A stretch of 64,000 bases of DNA from Longibacter salinarum (GTDB taxonomy: Bacteria; Bacteroidota; Rhodothermia; Rhodothermales; Salinibacteraceae): NCBI RefSeq assembly GCF_002554795.1, contig NZ_PDEQ01000002.1, positions 496,001-560,000 of the forward strand. The letters are read 5' to 3'. The position numbers were made by a program, and so were the translations under genes. Each line of letters begins with the position of its first letter. Position 1 is the first letter of the stretch. Below the pieces are notes generated by a model. The model made no database searches, was not told the origin of the DNA, and saw only the letters and a list, made by a program, of their open reading frames with translations. This document shows, one piece after another, positions 1 to 9,234 of the stretch.

Positions 1-1
1 C

Positions 2-2125
2 ACGGGACAGACCGAAACGATTGCACCCGGTGAAGACGCTCGGTCAACGGGCCGTGTCGATGTAGCACCGAGCGAAGACGCTGCATCGGACGATGCTCAC
101 GTCAGCAAAGAGCAAGACGAAGAACAAGAGTCTTCGGCTTCGTCCAAGGATGCGAACGGGCAGGCGGTTGAAGAGTCTGGAGATGAAGAGACGGAATCAG
201 AGGACGATTCCCCAGCGGAGCCCGGTGAGACCACAACGGACGAGCCGGAGCGCTCTCTGTCACGGGTGCAGGTCGAATATTCGGCTGACGATGACACGAC
301 CGCCCAGTCCGACATCGAGGTCGCACTTCATCACGCGTCCCGGGCCGCCCGCAAGGTGAGCAAGCGCGTCGCTACGGAAGCCTCGGAGGCCATTGGGCGG
401 ACGCGAGATGCGACGACCACGGTGGCGCGCTCGATGTCCGACCGCATGAAGAAGGTCGATTTCTCAGATTACTGGGCGCGCATCGGTCGGAGCATGTCGA
501 GTGGTGGCACAGCCGATGGTGACGACGGGGACGCGGATACGACGACCGATGAGGCCGCCAAATCGTCTGATGTTGGTGGCATGGCGTTCGGGTCCACGGA
601 TTCGAAGCGCGCACTACAGATCGGCGGGGTCGCGGCCATCGCGCTATTCCTGATCGTCGGAGGCTGGTGGGCGGTGCTCGGCAGCAGCGCCCCGAAACAG
701 CCAGTGAACAAGGCCCCGGTCACGGGAGATGATCTTGCGACGACACAGTCTGATGTCGTTCAGGTCAACGTGATAGCGAATGACCGAGACCCGGAAGGCC
801 GGTCTCTCCGGCTTGCATCGGTGATGGCGCTGCCCGGAAGCGTGGGGGCGGTATCTCAGCTCGACAGTGCACGTATTCAGTTCCGGCCGGCAGACGGGTT
901 CGCGGGGGTTGCGGAGATTCATCACACCGTGATGGATGCAGATAGCAATTTCTCCGATGGCATTTTGCGAATCCACGTTCCGTTTTCCAAAGAGCCGTCT
1001 CGCACATTCGTTGCTCCCCGGGACCCGCAGGTGCTGACTCCGGCCGACGTCGACGGGGATGGAACGCTCGATCTCCTCACGGCCACATACGCCGGCAATC
1101 GGATCCTGCTCTTTTCGCTGGGTCGCGATGAACCGGTTGAAGTGATGGACGGGGCAACCGGGGCGATCGACGCATCGGCTGCAGACATGGATGGTGATGG
1201 AGACGTGGACGTTCTCGCGGCCGCCTTTCGGAACGATGCCGTCTACATCGTACAGAACGTATCGACAGGGGAGGAGCTTGCGTTCTCCGAACCGATTGCC
1301 CTGCCGACGCCCGTTGAAGGTGCATTGCTCGCACAACCTGCGGACGTAAATGGTGACGGCCAACCGGATGTCGTCGCGGTGTCGCAGATCAGTGGGCGAA
1401 TCGTCTGGTTTGAGAATCGAAGCGCATCGGGCGGTTTCAAGTTCTCCGAGGCGAAGACGATCGCGACGGGTTTTGGGAGTCTGGAAGCCGCCGTCGTAGC
1501 TGACATCGATGGTGATGGCGATCCGGATGTTGCGTCCGCGGATTATCAGGAGGACACCGTTTCGTGGCACGAGAACGATGGGACTGGCACATTCGTCACG
1601 CACCGCATCGACGAGTCGGCGCGAGGCGTCATCGCTGTCGCAGCAGCCGATGTGGATGGTGACGGGCGGCGTGACGTGCTGGCCAGCACCGCTACGGATG
1701 ATCGAGTGGTCTGGTATCGCCGTCAGCCCACCGACTCGCTAAGCAGCGGATCCGCTTCGTTTAGTGACCCGATTCTCGTTTCCGATAGCGTCGATGAACC
1801 AGAGTCGATTGCGGTTGCCGATGTCGATATGGACGGCGATAACGACGTCATGACGGCGTCCTTCCGGTCCGGTGTGGTTGCGTGGCACGAAAATCTCGGT
1901 GACCGGACGTTCGGAGCGGTCCACGTCATCACGCGCGATGCGCCGGAAGCGCTCGCCGTGTTGCCGATCGACTTCGATGCCGATGGTGATGTCGATATCA
2001 CCGTCGCTTCGCAGGGCAATGACCGGATTACCTGGTTTGAGAACGCCATCATTTCTGATGAGACGCCAGGCGCCTCGACCGCATCGCCTGACACGTCTCA
2101 GTCTCCTGAATCCGCGGGGTCGTAG
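2..2125 (+). CDS. Membrane-anchored FG-GAP/VCBS repeat protein, 5' end outside window
   Basis: The reading frame is open from the left edge, so the true start is upstream; the first in-window start-like codon (GTG 266) lies inside the acidic region and is probably not the start. The visible product begins with a long Glu/Asp/Ser-rich hydrophilic segment. A stretch with Arg/Lys and an amphipathic look follows, then one hydrophobic membrane segment at about nt 608-685 (IGGVAAIALFLIVGGWW). After the membrane comes a cadherin-like Ig-type domain (VIANDRDPEG; nt about 715-990). The rest is seven or so VCBS/FG-GAP repeats, each carrying a calcium-binding-loop motif such as DVDGDGTLD, DMDGDGDVD, DVNGDGQPD, DIDGDGDPD. 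The architecture suggests a cytoplasmic acidic tail with an extracytoplasmic beta-propeller, possibly for adhesion or ligand binding; no enzymatic motif is seen. The 3' end overlaps the convergent lipoprotein gene by 28 bp. Confidence 0.85.
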   Translation, partial: TGQTETIAPGEDARSTGRVDVAPSEDAASDDAHVSKEQDEEQESSASSKDANGQAVEESGDEETESEDDSPAEPGETTTDEPERSLSRVQVEYSADDDTTAQSDIEVALHHASRAARKVSKRVATEASEAIGRTRDATTTVARSMSDRMKKVDFSDYWARIGRSMSSGGTADGDDGDADTTTDEAAKSSDVGGMAFGSTDSKRALQIGGVAAIALFLIVGGWWAVLGSSAPKQPVNKAPVTGDDLATTQSDVVQVNVIANDRDPEGRSLRLASVMALPGSVGAVSQLDSARIQFRPADGFAGVAEIHHTVMDADSNFSDGILRIHVPFSKEPSRTFVAPRDPQVLTPADVDGDGTLDLLTATYAGNRILLFSLGRDEPVEVMDGATGAIDASAADMDGDGDVDVLAAAFRNDAVYIVQNVSTGEELAFSEPIALPTPVEGALLAQPADVNGDGQPDVVAVSQISGRIVWFENRSASGGFKFSEAKTIATGFGSLEAAVVADIDGDGDPDVASADYQEDTVSWHENDGTGTFVTHRIDESARGVIAVAAADVDGDGRRDVLASTATDDRVVWYRRQPTDSLSSGSASFSDPILVSDSVDEPESIAVADVDMDGDNDVMTASFRSGVVAWHENLGDRTFGAVHVITRDAPEALAVLPIDFDADGDVDITVASQGNDRITWFENAIISDETPGASTASPDTSQSPESAGS

Positions 2126-2667
2126 TCTCCCTCGTGAATGCTCGTCGCGGGGGGCGTGTCTGTTCTCTCCTTCGAGTGCTCGAACACCCACGTTCGTCGG
2201 TGCTTGCGGACGACTCCGATCACTGCTCCGACCGGAACGCCGAGTACACCCAGTATCGTTCCCCCCAGAGCTGCACTGGCAGCGGGCGACATGATCGTCA
2301 TGCCCGAACCGCCGGAGGAGAGTCCAATCAGGAATCCGCCGCCGAACCCGGAGAGAAAGCCAATCCCGGCTCCGTCCAGGGCTCCCCGTATAGCTTTTTC
2401 GCGGACAACGGCTTTGATCGACCGGAGGGAATATGCTTGTTGCGGGGCGTGCATCGTTAGGGAGTCGGCACCTACATAGTTGACCGTGCCTTCTACAGCG
2501 CTGTCATTTAGAAAAACAACGCGTACACGCTTTCCCTGTACGTCTTCTCGGAAGGAGTCGAGGCCGCGAGGGGCCGCGATCGTCGCTGCACGATGCTCCG
2601 GAAAACGTACCGTCGAGGTGCTGGTGCAACCGGAGAGAACAAGAAGCAGCCCTGTAACCACGAACAT
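2098..2667 (-). CDS. Small lipoprotein with possible LSm-like beta domain and glycine-rich hydrophobic segments
   Basis: From ATG 2667 the product is 189 residues. It begins with a hydrophobic signal and an LSGC lipobox, so it is probably a lipoprotein. After the lipid anchor comes a short beta-rich stretch (GKRVRVVFLNDSAVEGTV) reminiscent of LSm-type folds. Two Gly-rich hydrophobic segments follow (GAGIGFLSGFGGGFLIG and ALGGTILGVLGVPVGAVIGVV), which could associate with membrane. The frame stays open upstream: ATG 2766 would add 33 residues including basic ones ahead of the hydrophobic core, so the start is uncertain. I do not recognise the family. The gene is convergent with the preceding FG-GAP protein (28 bp overlap) and divergent from the M19 dipeptidase. 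Confidence 0.7.
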   Translation of the reverse strand: MFVVTGLLLVLSGCTSTSTVRFPEHRAATIAAPRGLDSFREDVQGKRVRVVFLNDSAVEGTVNYVGADSLTMHAPQQAYSLRSIKAVVREKAIRGALDGAGIGFLSGFGGGFLIGLSSGGSGMTIMSPAASAALGGTILGVLGVPVGAVIGVVRKHRRTWVFEHSKERTDTPPATSIHEGDYDPADSGD

Positions 2668-3084
2668 GGCGCGTCGTGCGATGGGCTTTGACCAACGGAC
2701 AGGGCGGGCGTCGACACCTGGAGTTGCAGGCCTGTCAATCAGGAGGATCTCAACGAGGGAGAACATCATGGAACCGGTCGGACATAGAGGAGACAGGCGG
2801 GTGGCGCCTCTGCAGAGGCGCATACATCCAACATCCAAATCGGATTTGAGACGGATGCAGGTTTTTGACCCACCATGCCATTCTGGATTCCTTCCCGTAC
2901 AGTAGGGGCTTTTGGGTGTTGATTCGGTGGGTCTGACCGTACAGCGTACACATTCGACGCCACGTTCCGTGTCCTTGGCCGTCCGAAGAACAGCGGTGAC
3001 GTGTTGTTGATGCATGTGCAACCGTGATCTCGGTTGTGCTTATCCTCTGTTGTCGTTGCTTCTGGTCTCGTCCCAAAGAAGATC
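2668..3084. other. Divergent intergenic region with two palindromes
   Basis: About 417 bases separate the small lipoprotein gene (minus) from the dipeptidase gene (plus). No convincing ORF is seen. The region carries an 18-bp perfect palindrome and a second shorter one, listed separately. It presumably holds the promoters of both genes. Confidence 0.6.
2804..2821. promoter_or_regulatory. Perfect 18-bp palindrome, candidate operator
   Basis: GCGCCTCTGCAGAGGCGC reads identically on both strands with no spacer. It lies between divergent genes, where a dimeric regulator could bind. A second palindrome, CAAATC-G-GATTTG, lies 14 bases downstream at 2836-2848. Function is inferred from symmetry and position only. 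Confidence 0.4.
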
Positions 3085-4419
3085 ATGCTGTTCCCGGTTC
3101 GTTTCGTCGTCGCGATTTTTTTGGTCGCAGTGTCCATGCCCGTATCGGGATGCCGTGGGCAGAGCAGTGAACCGGACTCGGCGAATACACTGCCGACCGA
3201 CTCCGTCGTGGACACCTCAATCGTTCGTCTCTTGCCTCCGACTCTAGCTACCGACGGAGACACAATAGCCTGGGCGAGCGGACGCGTTGCATCCCTGGTA
3301 GCTGACGACTCCCTCTGGGCGAAAGCGATGCAGATTCATTTCAACGCGATCGTTCTCGACGGTCACGTGGATGTCCCCACGCTCATGGTTGACGATGAGT
3401 ACGACATCACGCAACGGCACTCGTCGAACCGGAGTCACGTCGATCTTCCGAGAATGCACGAAGGCGGACTGGACGGCGCGATCTTCTCGATTTACGTCGC
3501 ACCGTACTACGGAGAGGGAGCGAGAGCTGTCGCCCGGGCTCGTGCTCAGATCGAAACCGTTCGTCGTCAACTGGGTGACGCGCCAGGTGACATCGTACTG
3601 GCGACACGTGCCGAGGACGTACGAGATGTCGCGAGGCGCGGGGGAACGCCCATTGTACTTGGGCTCGAAGGAGGACACGCGATCGCTGGTTCGCCCGATA
3701 CGCTTCGTGCACTTGCGGCTGAAGGGATTCGCTACGTTACGCTCACGCACGTGAACACCAATGGCTGGGCGGATAGCTCGCAGGATGAGGCGAAGCACGG
3801 CGGGCTCAGTCCGCTCGGGGAAAAGATGGTGCGCACCATGAATAATCTTGGTGTGCTCGTCGACCTTGCGCACGTTTCGGACTCCACGTTCGCAGATGCT
3901 GTCCGCGTGTCGCGTGCTCCCGTCATCGTGAGCCATTCATCGTGTCGGGCTCTCACGCCGACTGTGCGAAACGTAAGTGACGAACAGCTGCGGGCCGTGG
4001 CGGAAAACGGCGGTGTTGTGATGATTAACTTTTTCGACGCGATGGTCAATCCGCATCTTGACGCCGATCTTTTTGCCGAAGCTCGGCGTCGGGTGCGGTC
4101 GTCTGGACGTGGAATGGCGTATCTCTGGTCGGCCGTTTACGACCTCCGACGTGAACGGAAGCGATCGGGTGCGACGTGGGGCGACGTGGTCAAACACATT
4201 GATCACGCCGTCAGGGTCGCGGGGATTGACCACGTCGGGCTGGGGTCTGATTTCGATGGCGTCTTCGATCTGCCGCGCGGTCTTTCAGATGTGACAGCCC
4301 TGCCTCGAATCACGTACGGTCTGCTTCGCCGGGGGTATTCGGAGAAGGACGTTCGGAAAATCCTCGGCGGGAATGTTCTTCGTGTGCTCGATCAAGCAGA
4401 GAGGCACGCTGAAAGGTAA
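3085..4419 (+). CDS. Membrane dipeptidase, peptidase family M19 lipoprotein
   Basis: Predicted zinc-dependent dipeptidase of the renal dipeptidase (M19) family, 444 residues, hydrolysing dipeptides at the cell envelope. ATG 3085 is chosen because it is preceded by AAAGAAG and gives a clean signal peptide ending in VSGC with the lipidated Cys at residue 23. The amidohydrolase-type motif HVD (H94, D96, in LDGHVDVP) supplies metal ligands. Further family hallmarks are GLEGGHAI, the TLTHVNTNGWADS region, LVDLAHVSD, VIVSHSSCRAL and VGLGSDFDGV near the C-terminus. All expected conserved blocks are present and length is normal. The gene appears monocistronic, with 463 bases before the next gene. Confidence 0.92.
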   Translation: MLFPVRFVVAIFLVAVSMPVSGCRGQSSEPDSANTLPTDSVVDTSIVRLLPPTLATDGDTIAWASGRVASLVADDSLWAKAMQIHFNAIVLDGHVDVPTLMVDDEYDITQRHSSNRSHVDLPRMHEGGLDGAIFSIYVAPYYGEGARAVARARAQIETVRRQLGDAPGDIVLATRAEDVRDVARRGGTPIVLGLEGGHAIAGSPDTLRALAAEGIRYVTLTHVNTNGWADSSQDEAKHGGLSPLGEKMVRTMNNLGVLVDLAHVSDSTFADAVRVSRAPVIVSHSSCRALTPTVRNVSDEQLRAVAENGGVVMINFFDAMVNPHLDADLFAEARRRVRSSGRGMAYLWSAVYDLRRERKRSGATWGDVVKHIDHAVRVAGIDHVGLGSDFDGVFDLPRGLSDVTALPRITYGLLRRGYSEKDVRKILGGNVLRVLDQAERHAER

Positions 4420-4882
4420 GAGTACGCGGGGGCGGCGTCGCTGTAGGGAATATCCTACGAGCATTCGGGCACTTATCGTGCAATAAAAACCGGCCGAGCA
4501 CCAGAGGCCAAGCGTATTCGGTCCGTTCGTGAAATACGTCGGCGGCCTTCGTTTTCAGCGGATGAGACATCGATGTTTAAAATGTCAATCCTAAATGCAT
4601 CGGGCTTGCAACGATCATATTGGGTTACTGCAATCGCAACATCAACAAATAGTTATACATCTTCCGTTCATTGAAGAGGCCCGAAGAAACAGAGTATGTT
4701 CTGTATCGCACTCGCATTTGCACGGCGAGAACGGTTGCACTGGCGCCACGTGCACCGGCCTGTTGGAGATGATGCAGGGTCGTCTGGACCAATCGATGGA
4801 CGACAAGTGATGGGCCGGTCTTTGTGCAACTGGTGGTGACTCGACTTGCTGGAGTGCATGCCCGCCACTCAACTCACATACC
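4420..4882. other. Intergenic region upstream of first TonB receptor
   Basis: No supported gene. A 10-bp perfect palindrome (ACATCGATGT, 4567-4576) is visible, and the sequence around 4565-4620 is locally more AT-rich. The promoter of the TonB-dependent receptor must lie here. Short ORFs on both strands lack recognisable features. Confidence 0.5.
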
Positions 4883-7800
4883 ATGCACGATCCCATGAAA
4901 CGATGGGCTACAATCCCAATCTTGCTCGCTATTTTTCTGGTGGTGTCCGCCATACCAGCGATGGGGCAGGGGGTAACGACAGCGACCATGCGTGGTCAGG
5001 TCACGGACGACACCGGTGAACCCCTTCCCGGGGCGAACGTCATCGCGGTACACGAACCATCTGGGACTCAGTATGGCACGACCAGCAACCCCAACGGTCG
5101 ATTTACGCTTCCCAATATGCGCGTCGGCGGTCCGTATCGTCTCCGCGTCACGTTTGTCGGATACGAACCGTACACGCAGACCGGTTTAACGCTCGATCTG
5201 AATCAGGTATACGAGCTCGATGTCGAGCTGCGTCCTGGGACGGAGGAGTTGGAAGGTGTCGAAGTGACGGCCGAACGGGGAGGCATTTTCAATGCCGAGC
5301 GAACCGGCATTGAGCGGAGCATCGGTGCGGATGAAATCGACTCCGCTCCCACGCTCGGACGCGACCTCGCTGACTACACGCGTCTGACCCCTCAGGCGTA
5401 CGTCGAGAATGACGACGATGACGGCCCGGCCATTTCGATTGCCGGACAGAACAACCGTTTCAACTCGATCTTTATCGATGGCGCCGTCAATAACGATGTC
5501 TTCGGCTTGTCCGCTCAGGGGACGAACGGCGGGCAAACGGGCGTTACGCCGATCAGCCTCGACGCGATCGAACAGTTTCAGGTCTCGCTTTCGCCGTTCG
5601 ATGTCACACAGTCCGGGTTTACCGGTGGCGCGATCAACGCCGTGACGCGGTCCGGTACCAACCAGCTGGAAGGATCGTTTTACTACTTCGGCCGGCGCGA
5701 CTGGCTCACCGGGCGTGACCCGATTGCGGGGCCGGACGGCGTGCGTGGACGGCTGAATCAGTTCTCCGATAATCGCTTTGGCTTCCGCCTCGGCGGCCCG
5801 ATCGTACAAGACGAGTTGTTCTTCTTCGTGAACGCGGAATACCTCGATCGCGCAATTCCGCAGCCGTATGCTCCAAGCACGTACATCGGCGACTCCGGAG
5901 ACGATACATTCGAGACGATCCAGTCCGTGCTTCAGCAGGAGCTAAACTTCGATCCAGGCAGCTTCCGCGACAAGACGACGACCGTGGAGAGTCCGAAGGT
6001 GTTCGCCAAGCTCAACTGGAACGTCAGCCAGAATCACAAGCTGATGCTTCGGCACAGCTACACGAAGGGCGAGAACACCGACCAATTCAGAAGCGCCAGC
6101 GGCGAGATCAATTACACGTCCTCCGCGGAGGTCTTCCCGAGCACGACCAACTCTACGGCGTTTGAGGTGAACTCGACGTTCGGCGACAACATGTCGAACA
6201 AATTTATCCTCGGGTATACCCGTGTTCGCGACGATCGGAACGCTGCGGCCATTTTCCCAACGATCAATATCACCGATGGACAGGGAGAAATTAACCTCGG
6301 AGCGGAGCCCTTCTCGACGGCCAACATCCTTGAGCAGGATGTCTTCACCGTGACGAATAATTTCAGCTACTTCGTCGGTGATCACACCCTCACCGTCGGG
6401 ACGCACAACGAGTTCTACTCCATCTTCAATAACTTCATTCCGTTTAACTACGGCTGGTACTTCTACGACAGTCCCGAGCAATTCCTCGAAGGCGTTTGTG
6501 CTGCCGGTGGAGGCCAGAGTAGTTTCTGCCAGAACAACTACCCGAACGCGCAGGATGCGGTCATTTTTGCGCAGCGCGGCTTCTCCATCCCGGATCTGCG
6601 TGATGGCACGGGACAGTTCGGCGACAATGCCAACAGCTCGGAGACGTTCAACGCTTTCCAACTCGGCCTATATGCACAAGACGAATGGCGGATCAGCGAC
6701 AACTTCCGCCTGACCTTCGGTCTTCGTCTCGATGTGCCGAAGATCACGACGGAGCCGCCGTTCTACGGTGAAAACTTTGACGGCCGAGACGACGGAGACG
6801 GGGTATTTAACTCGACGCTCCGCGCGATCCGGGAAGGAGAGGAGATCGACGTGCAGGCGGACCCGAACGACCCGCTCCAGACAGACGTCACGTTCACAAA
6901 TGTAAGTGGGTTCGACGGGTACGATCTGAAAGGGGCCGAGCCGGGCAAGACGCCTGCTGCGCAGTTCCTGCTCTCGCCGCGTGCCGGCTTTAACTGGGAC
7001 GTGCAGGGAGACAACGCCACGCAAATCCGTGGGGGTGTTGGTATCTTCACTGGCCGCGTTCCCTATGTGTGGCCCGGTGGCATGTTCTTGAACAACGGCG
7101 TGTCCAACGGAATCTACGCGCGTTTCGGTGAGAATCCGCTGCGCCCCGATCCAGCGAATGGCCTGACGCCACTCGACTTCCCGAGTGATTTCGGCGGGGT
7201 AACGTCAGCTGAGGCCCTCGCACCGAGCGGTCGCCTTGAGATTTTCGAGGACGACTTCAAGTATCCGCAGGTCGTTCGAACCAATCTGGGCATCGACCAG
7301 CGACTGCCGTACGGTTTTGTGGCGACGTTGGAAGGACAGTACACGAAGACCCTCAGCAACCTGACGGTCTTCAATATGAACATTAAACCGGCTAACGCGA
7401 CGCTGAACGGTCCCGACGATCGTCCCATATGGGCATACGGCACGCCGGATGATGGCGAGTGGGATATCAGCGAGGCCTTGATCGACCCGCGGTACGAGGC
7501 GATTCATCGCGTCGGCAGCACCAGCAAAGGCTACACGTACGATATTACCGGTCGACTGCAGAATACGGTTGACACGCAGTACGGTCTGTTCAACTCGAGC
7601 GTATCGTACACCTACGGCGATGCGTTTGCCGTCAACGATGGCACCTCCTCGCAGATTAACTCCAACTGGGAGGATGTCGAAAACGTGAACGGGCTCAATG
7701 GTGTCGGCCGGTCTCGATCCGACTTTTCGATTGGTCACCGTGTGCTGGCTTCGTTCCGGTACAAGGTCGGTGGCACTGAGCTGTCCGTCCTGTATAATGG

Positions 7801-8488
7801 GGAATCGGGTCGTCCCTTCTCCTATATCATCGGCGGTAGCGGCGATGGATTCATGGTCGGCGCCGGTGGTGGGGGAGATGACCGTGCACTGTTCTACGTC
7901 CCGGAGAATGCGAGCAATCTCGTTTTCGAGGATATCACGGTTCGTGGTCAGCTCGACGTAACGGCCGAACAGCAGGCGCAGGCGCTGGATGCCTTTATCA
8001 ACGGCATCGACGCGCTGTCCGAGACCCGTGGCGGCTACATGGAGCGCAACGACGACCGGACACCGTTCGAACACGTGGTCGACCTACGCTTCCGCCAGGA
8101 AATCTTCGGCGAGTTCTTCGACGAGACGTTCGAGCGTCAGCAGTCGCTCGAGTTCACGTTGGATATCTTCAACTTCACGAACCTCCTCAACGAGAAGTGG
8201 GGGCGCCGATACTTTGGCGTCGGGGACTTCAGCGTCACCGAGTTCGAGAACTTCGTCGATGGCCCGAACGGCGATTACACGCCAGTTTACTCGTTCACTC
8301 GGCCGTTTACCAATTTCCTGAATGAGAACCCGCAGTTCGACGGAACGAGCCTCACGCAGGACGAGCTGGAGCGCGCGATCGAAGCGTACGATAGCAAAGA
8401 CGACGTCTTCCGTGACCAGATTATCGACTCGGGAAGCAATTATGGGTCCCGCTGGCAGATCCAGATCGGCTTCCGATACACCTTCTAA
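4883..8488 (+). CDS. Oar-like TonB-dependent outer-membrane receptor (paralogue 1)
   Basis: 1201-residue outer-membrane protein. The N-terminus has a signal peptide (hydrophobic core then AIPAMGQG). A CarboxypepD_reg beta-sandwich follows (about residues 35-120; RGQVTDDTGEPLPGANV, GRFTLPNMRVGGPY). A plug domain comes next (IERSIGADEIDSAPT, SIAGQNNRFNSIFIDGAV, GFTGGAINAVTRSGTNQLEG), and then a large beta-barrel ending in the typical terminal aromatic residue (GFRYTF). The arrangement matches the Oar/OmpA-like TonB-dependent receptors of Bacteroidota and Myxococcota. Such proteins import or display large ligands; the ligand here is unknown. Either ATG 4883 or ATG 4895 could start it. It is strongly similar in its N-terminal part to the receptor at 9235-12480. 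An intrinsic terminator follows at 8558. Confidence 0.93.
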   Translation: MHDPMKRWATIPILLAIFLVVSAIPAMGQGVTTATMRGQVTDDTGEPLPGANVIAVHEPSGTQYGTTSNPNGRFTLPNMRVGGPYRLRVTFVGYEPYTQTGLTLDLNQVYELDVELRPGTEELEGVEVTAERGGIFNAERTGIERSIGADEIDSAPTLGRDLADYTRLTPQAYVENDDDDGPAISIAGQNNRFNSIFIDGAVNNDVFGLSAQGTNGGQTGVTPISLDAIEQFQVSLSPFDVTQSGFTGGAINAVTRSGTNQLEGSFYYFGRRDWLTGRDPIAGPDGVRGRLNQFSDNRFGFRLGGPIVQDELFFFVNAEYLDRAIPQPYAPSTYIGDSGDDTFETIQSVLQQELNFDPGSFRDKTTTVESPKVFAKLNWNVSQNHKLMLRHSYTKGENTDQFRSASGEINYTSSAEVFPSTTNSTAFEVNSTFGDNMSNKFILGYTRVRDDRNAAAIFPTINITDGQGEINLGAEPFSTANILEQDVFTVTNNFSYFVGDHTLTVGTHNEFYSIFNNFIPFNYGWYFYDSPEQFLEGVCAAGGGQSSFCQNNYPNAQDAVIFAQRGFSIPDLRDGTGQFGDNANSSETFNAFQLGLYAQDEWRISDNFRLTFGLRLDVPKITTEPPFYGENFDGRDDGDGVFNSTLRAIREGEEIDVQADPNDPLQTDVTFTNVSGFDGYDLKGAEPGKTPAAQFLLSPRAGFNWDVQGDNATQIRGGVGIFTGRVPYVWPGGMFLNNGVSNGIYARFGENPLRPDPANGLTPLDFPSDFGGVTSAEALAPSGRLEIFEDDFKYPQVVRTNLGIDQRLPYGFVATLEGQYTKTLSNLTVFNMNIKPANATLNGPDDRPIWAYGTPDDGEWDISEALIDPRYEAIHRVGSTSKGYTYDITGRLQNTVDTQYGLFNSSVSYTYGDAFAVNDGTSSQINSNWEDVENVNGLNGVGRSRSDFSIGHRVLASFRYKVGGTELSVLYNGESGRPFSYIIGGSGDGFMVGAGGGGDDRALFYVPENASNLVFEDITVRGQLDVTAEQQAQALDAFINGIDALSETRGGYMERNDDRTPFEHVVDLRFRQEIFGEFFDETFERQQSLEFTLDIFNFTNLLNEKWGRRYFGVGDFSVTEFENFVDGPNGDYTPVYSFTRPFTNFLNENPQFDGTSLTQDELERAIEAYDSKDDVFRDQIIDSGSNYGSRWQIQIGFRYTF

Positions 8489-8491
8489 GCG

Positions 8492-8525
8492 AGTGCGAAG
8501 TTCGTAATTCGACGTGCGAAGTGTT
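8492..8525 (+). repeat. Dispersed intergenic repeat (TGCGAAG family), copy 1
   Basis: TGCGAAGTTCGTAATTCGAC followed by GTGCGAAGTGT lies just after the receptor stop codon. Related sequence occurs twice, in opposite orientations, between cysD and cysN (61113-61239). The shared unit is TGCGAAGTT plus GTGCGAA plus GTGT. It looks like a small non-coding repeat family. Confidence 0.4.
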
Positions 8526-8557
8526 TGTGTCACGTTTTCTGCTCCGCATATCATCTA

Positions 8558-8593
8558 GCGGGCGGTCGTTTATACGCGGCCGTCCGCTTTTTT
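8558..8593 (+). terminator. Intrinsic terminator after Oar-like receptor 1
   Basis: An 11-bp stem (8558-8568 with 8577-8587, two G-U pairs), an 8-base loop and six T residues directly after the stem. Confidence 0.85.
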
Positions 8594-8748
8594 ACTGCTC
8601 AACGCATTCCATCGACTTTGCACTGCATATTTAAACCGTTGACACGGCGGAACGGCAGGTCTTGAGAGATGCAACTTTGGATCGCGAACATCGCTTTAGT
8701 TTCGCCTGAAATCGGCGTGTGTGCGATGTGTCTGCAGATTATCGTTTT

Positions 8749-8779
8749 GTAAACCTGGTTCTTTAAACAGGATCTTTAC
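8749..8779. promoter_or_regulatory. Interrupted inverted repeat upstream of Oar-like receptor 2
   Basis: GTAAA-CCTG at 8749-8757 is mirrored by CAGG at 8768-8771 and TTTAC at 8775-8779. The arms are short and separated, so this may be an operator or a weak RNA structure; it could also be chance. Confidence 0.2.
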
Positions 8780-9234
8780 CATGCCCAAGTGCCGCCACGT
8801 TACTATGAAGCCGTGTTGTTGAGACACGCTCCGCGCGCTGCATAAATCGCCCCCTGGGTCTGCGCGGATGCCCTCCCCATTCCTGTCACGCTGGCTTCGC
8901 GAGTTGCTCGCTTCGACCTTTCGGTGTCAGATATCGAGGTCGGACGAGTCGCCTACCGTCATGCGTCTCTCCTCTTTGACCGGTCTCTCGTCAATGACTG
9001 GCTGCTCGTCGCCGAGCAGGCAGAAGCGACCGGTTTTTTCTATGCCCGATTGTTTCGTGGGCATCGGGCGAACCGAGGATATGCGTTTGGCTCGGTGGTC
9101 GAAGGCAAACCGCTCGTGTCGAACCCTGCAGGACCGCTCCGGCGGGGCAAATCGTCTCCTGACGTCCTGATATGGACCAGGGTGACCCCTCGACAGCACA
9201 CGGCCTCTTTTTGAACACACCAACACCCCTCGAT

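Larger units (their letters stand above)
8489..9234. other. Intergenic region between the two Oar-like receptors
   Basis: About 746 bases without a convincing gene. It contains the terminator of the first receptor, a repeat related to one in the cysD-cysN gap (8489-8531), and an interrupted inverted repeat at 8749-8779. ORFs of 70-100 codons on both strands near 8870-9220 have no recognisable product, no credible ribosome site and overlap one another. Confidence 0.5.

Noticed and set aside
644-1603. 319-codon minus-strand frame
   Set aside because: Antisense to the FG-GAP repeats; the periodic codons of DxDxDG loops keep several frames open.
4595-4810. 71-codon plus-strand frame
   Set aside because: His/Cys-rich translation with no conserved feature, in a region that must hold the promoter of the receptor.
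8868-9214. Overlapping 96-100 codon plus-strand frames
   Set aside because: Mutually overlapping, no recognisable product or start signal, and a minus frame of equal length lies opposite.
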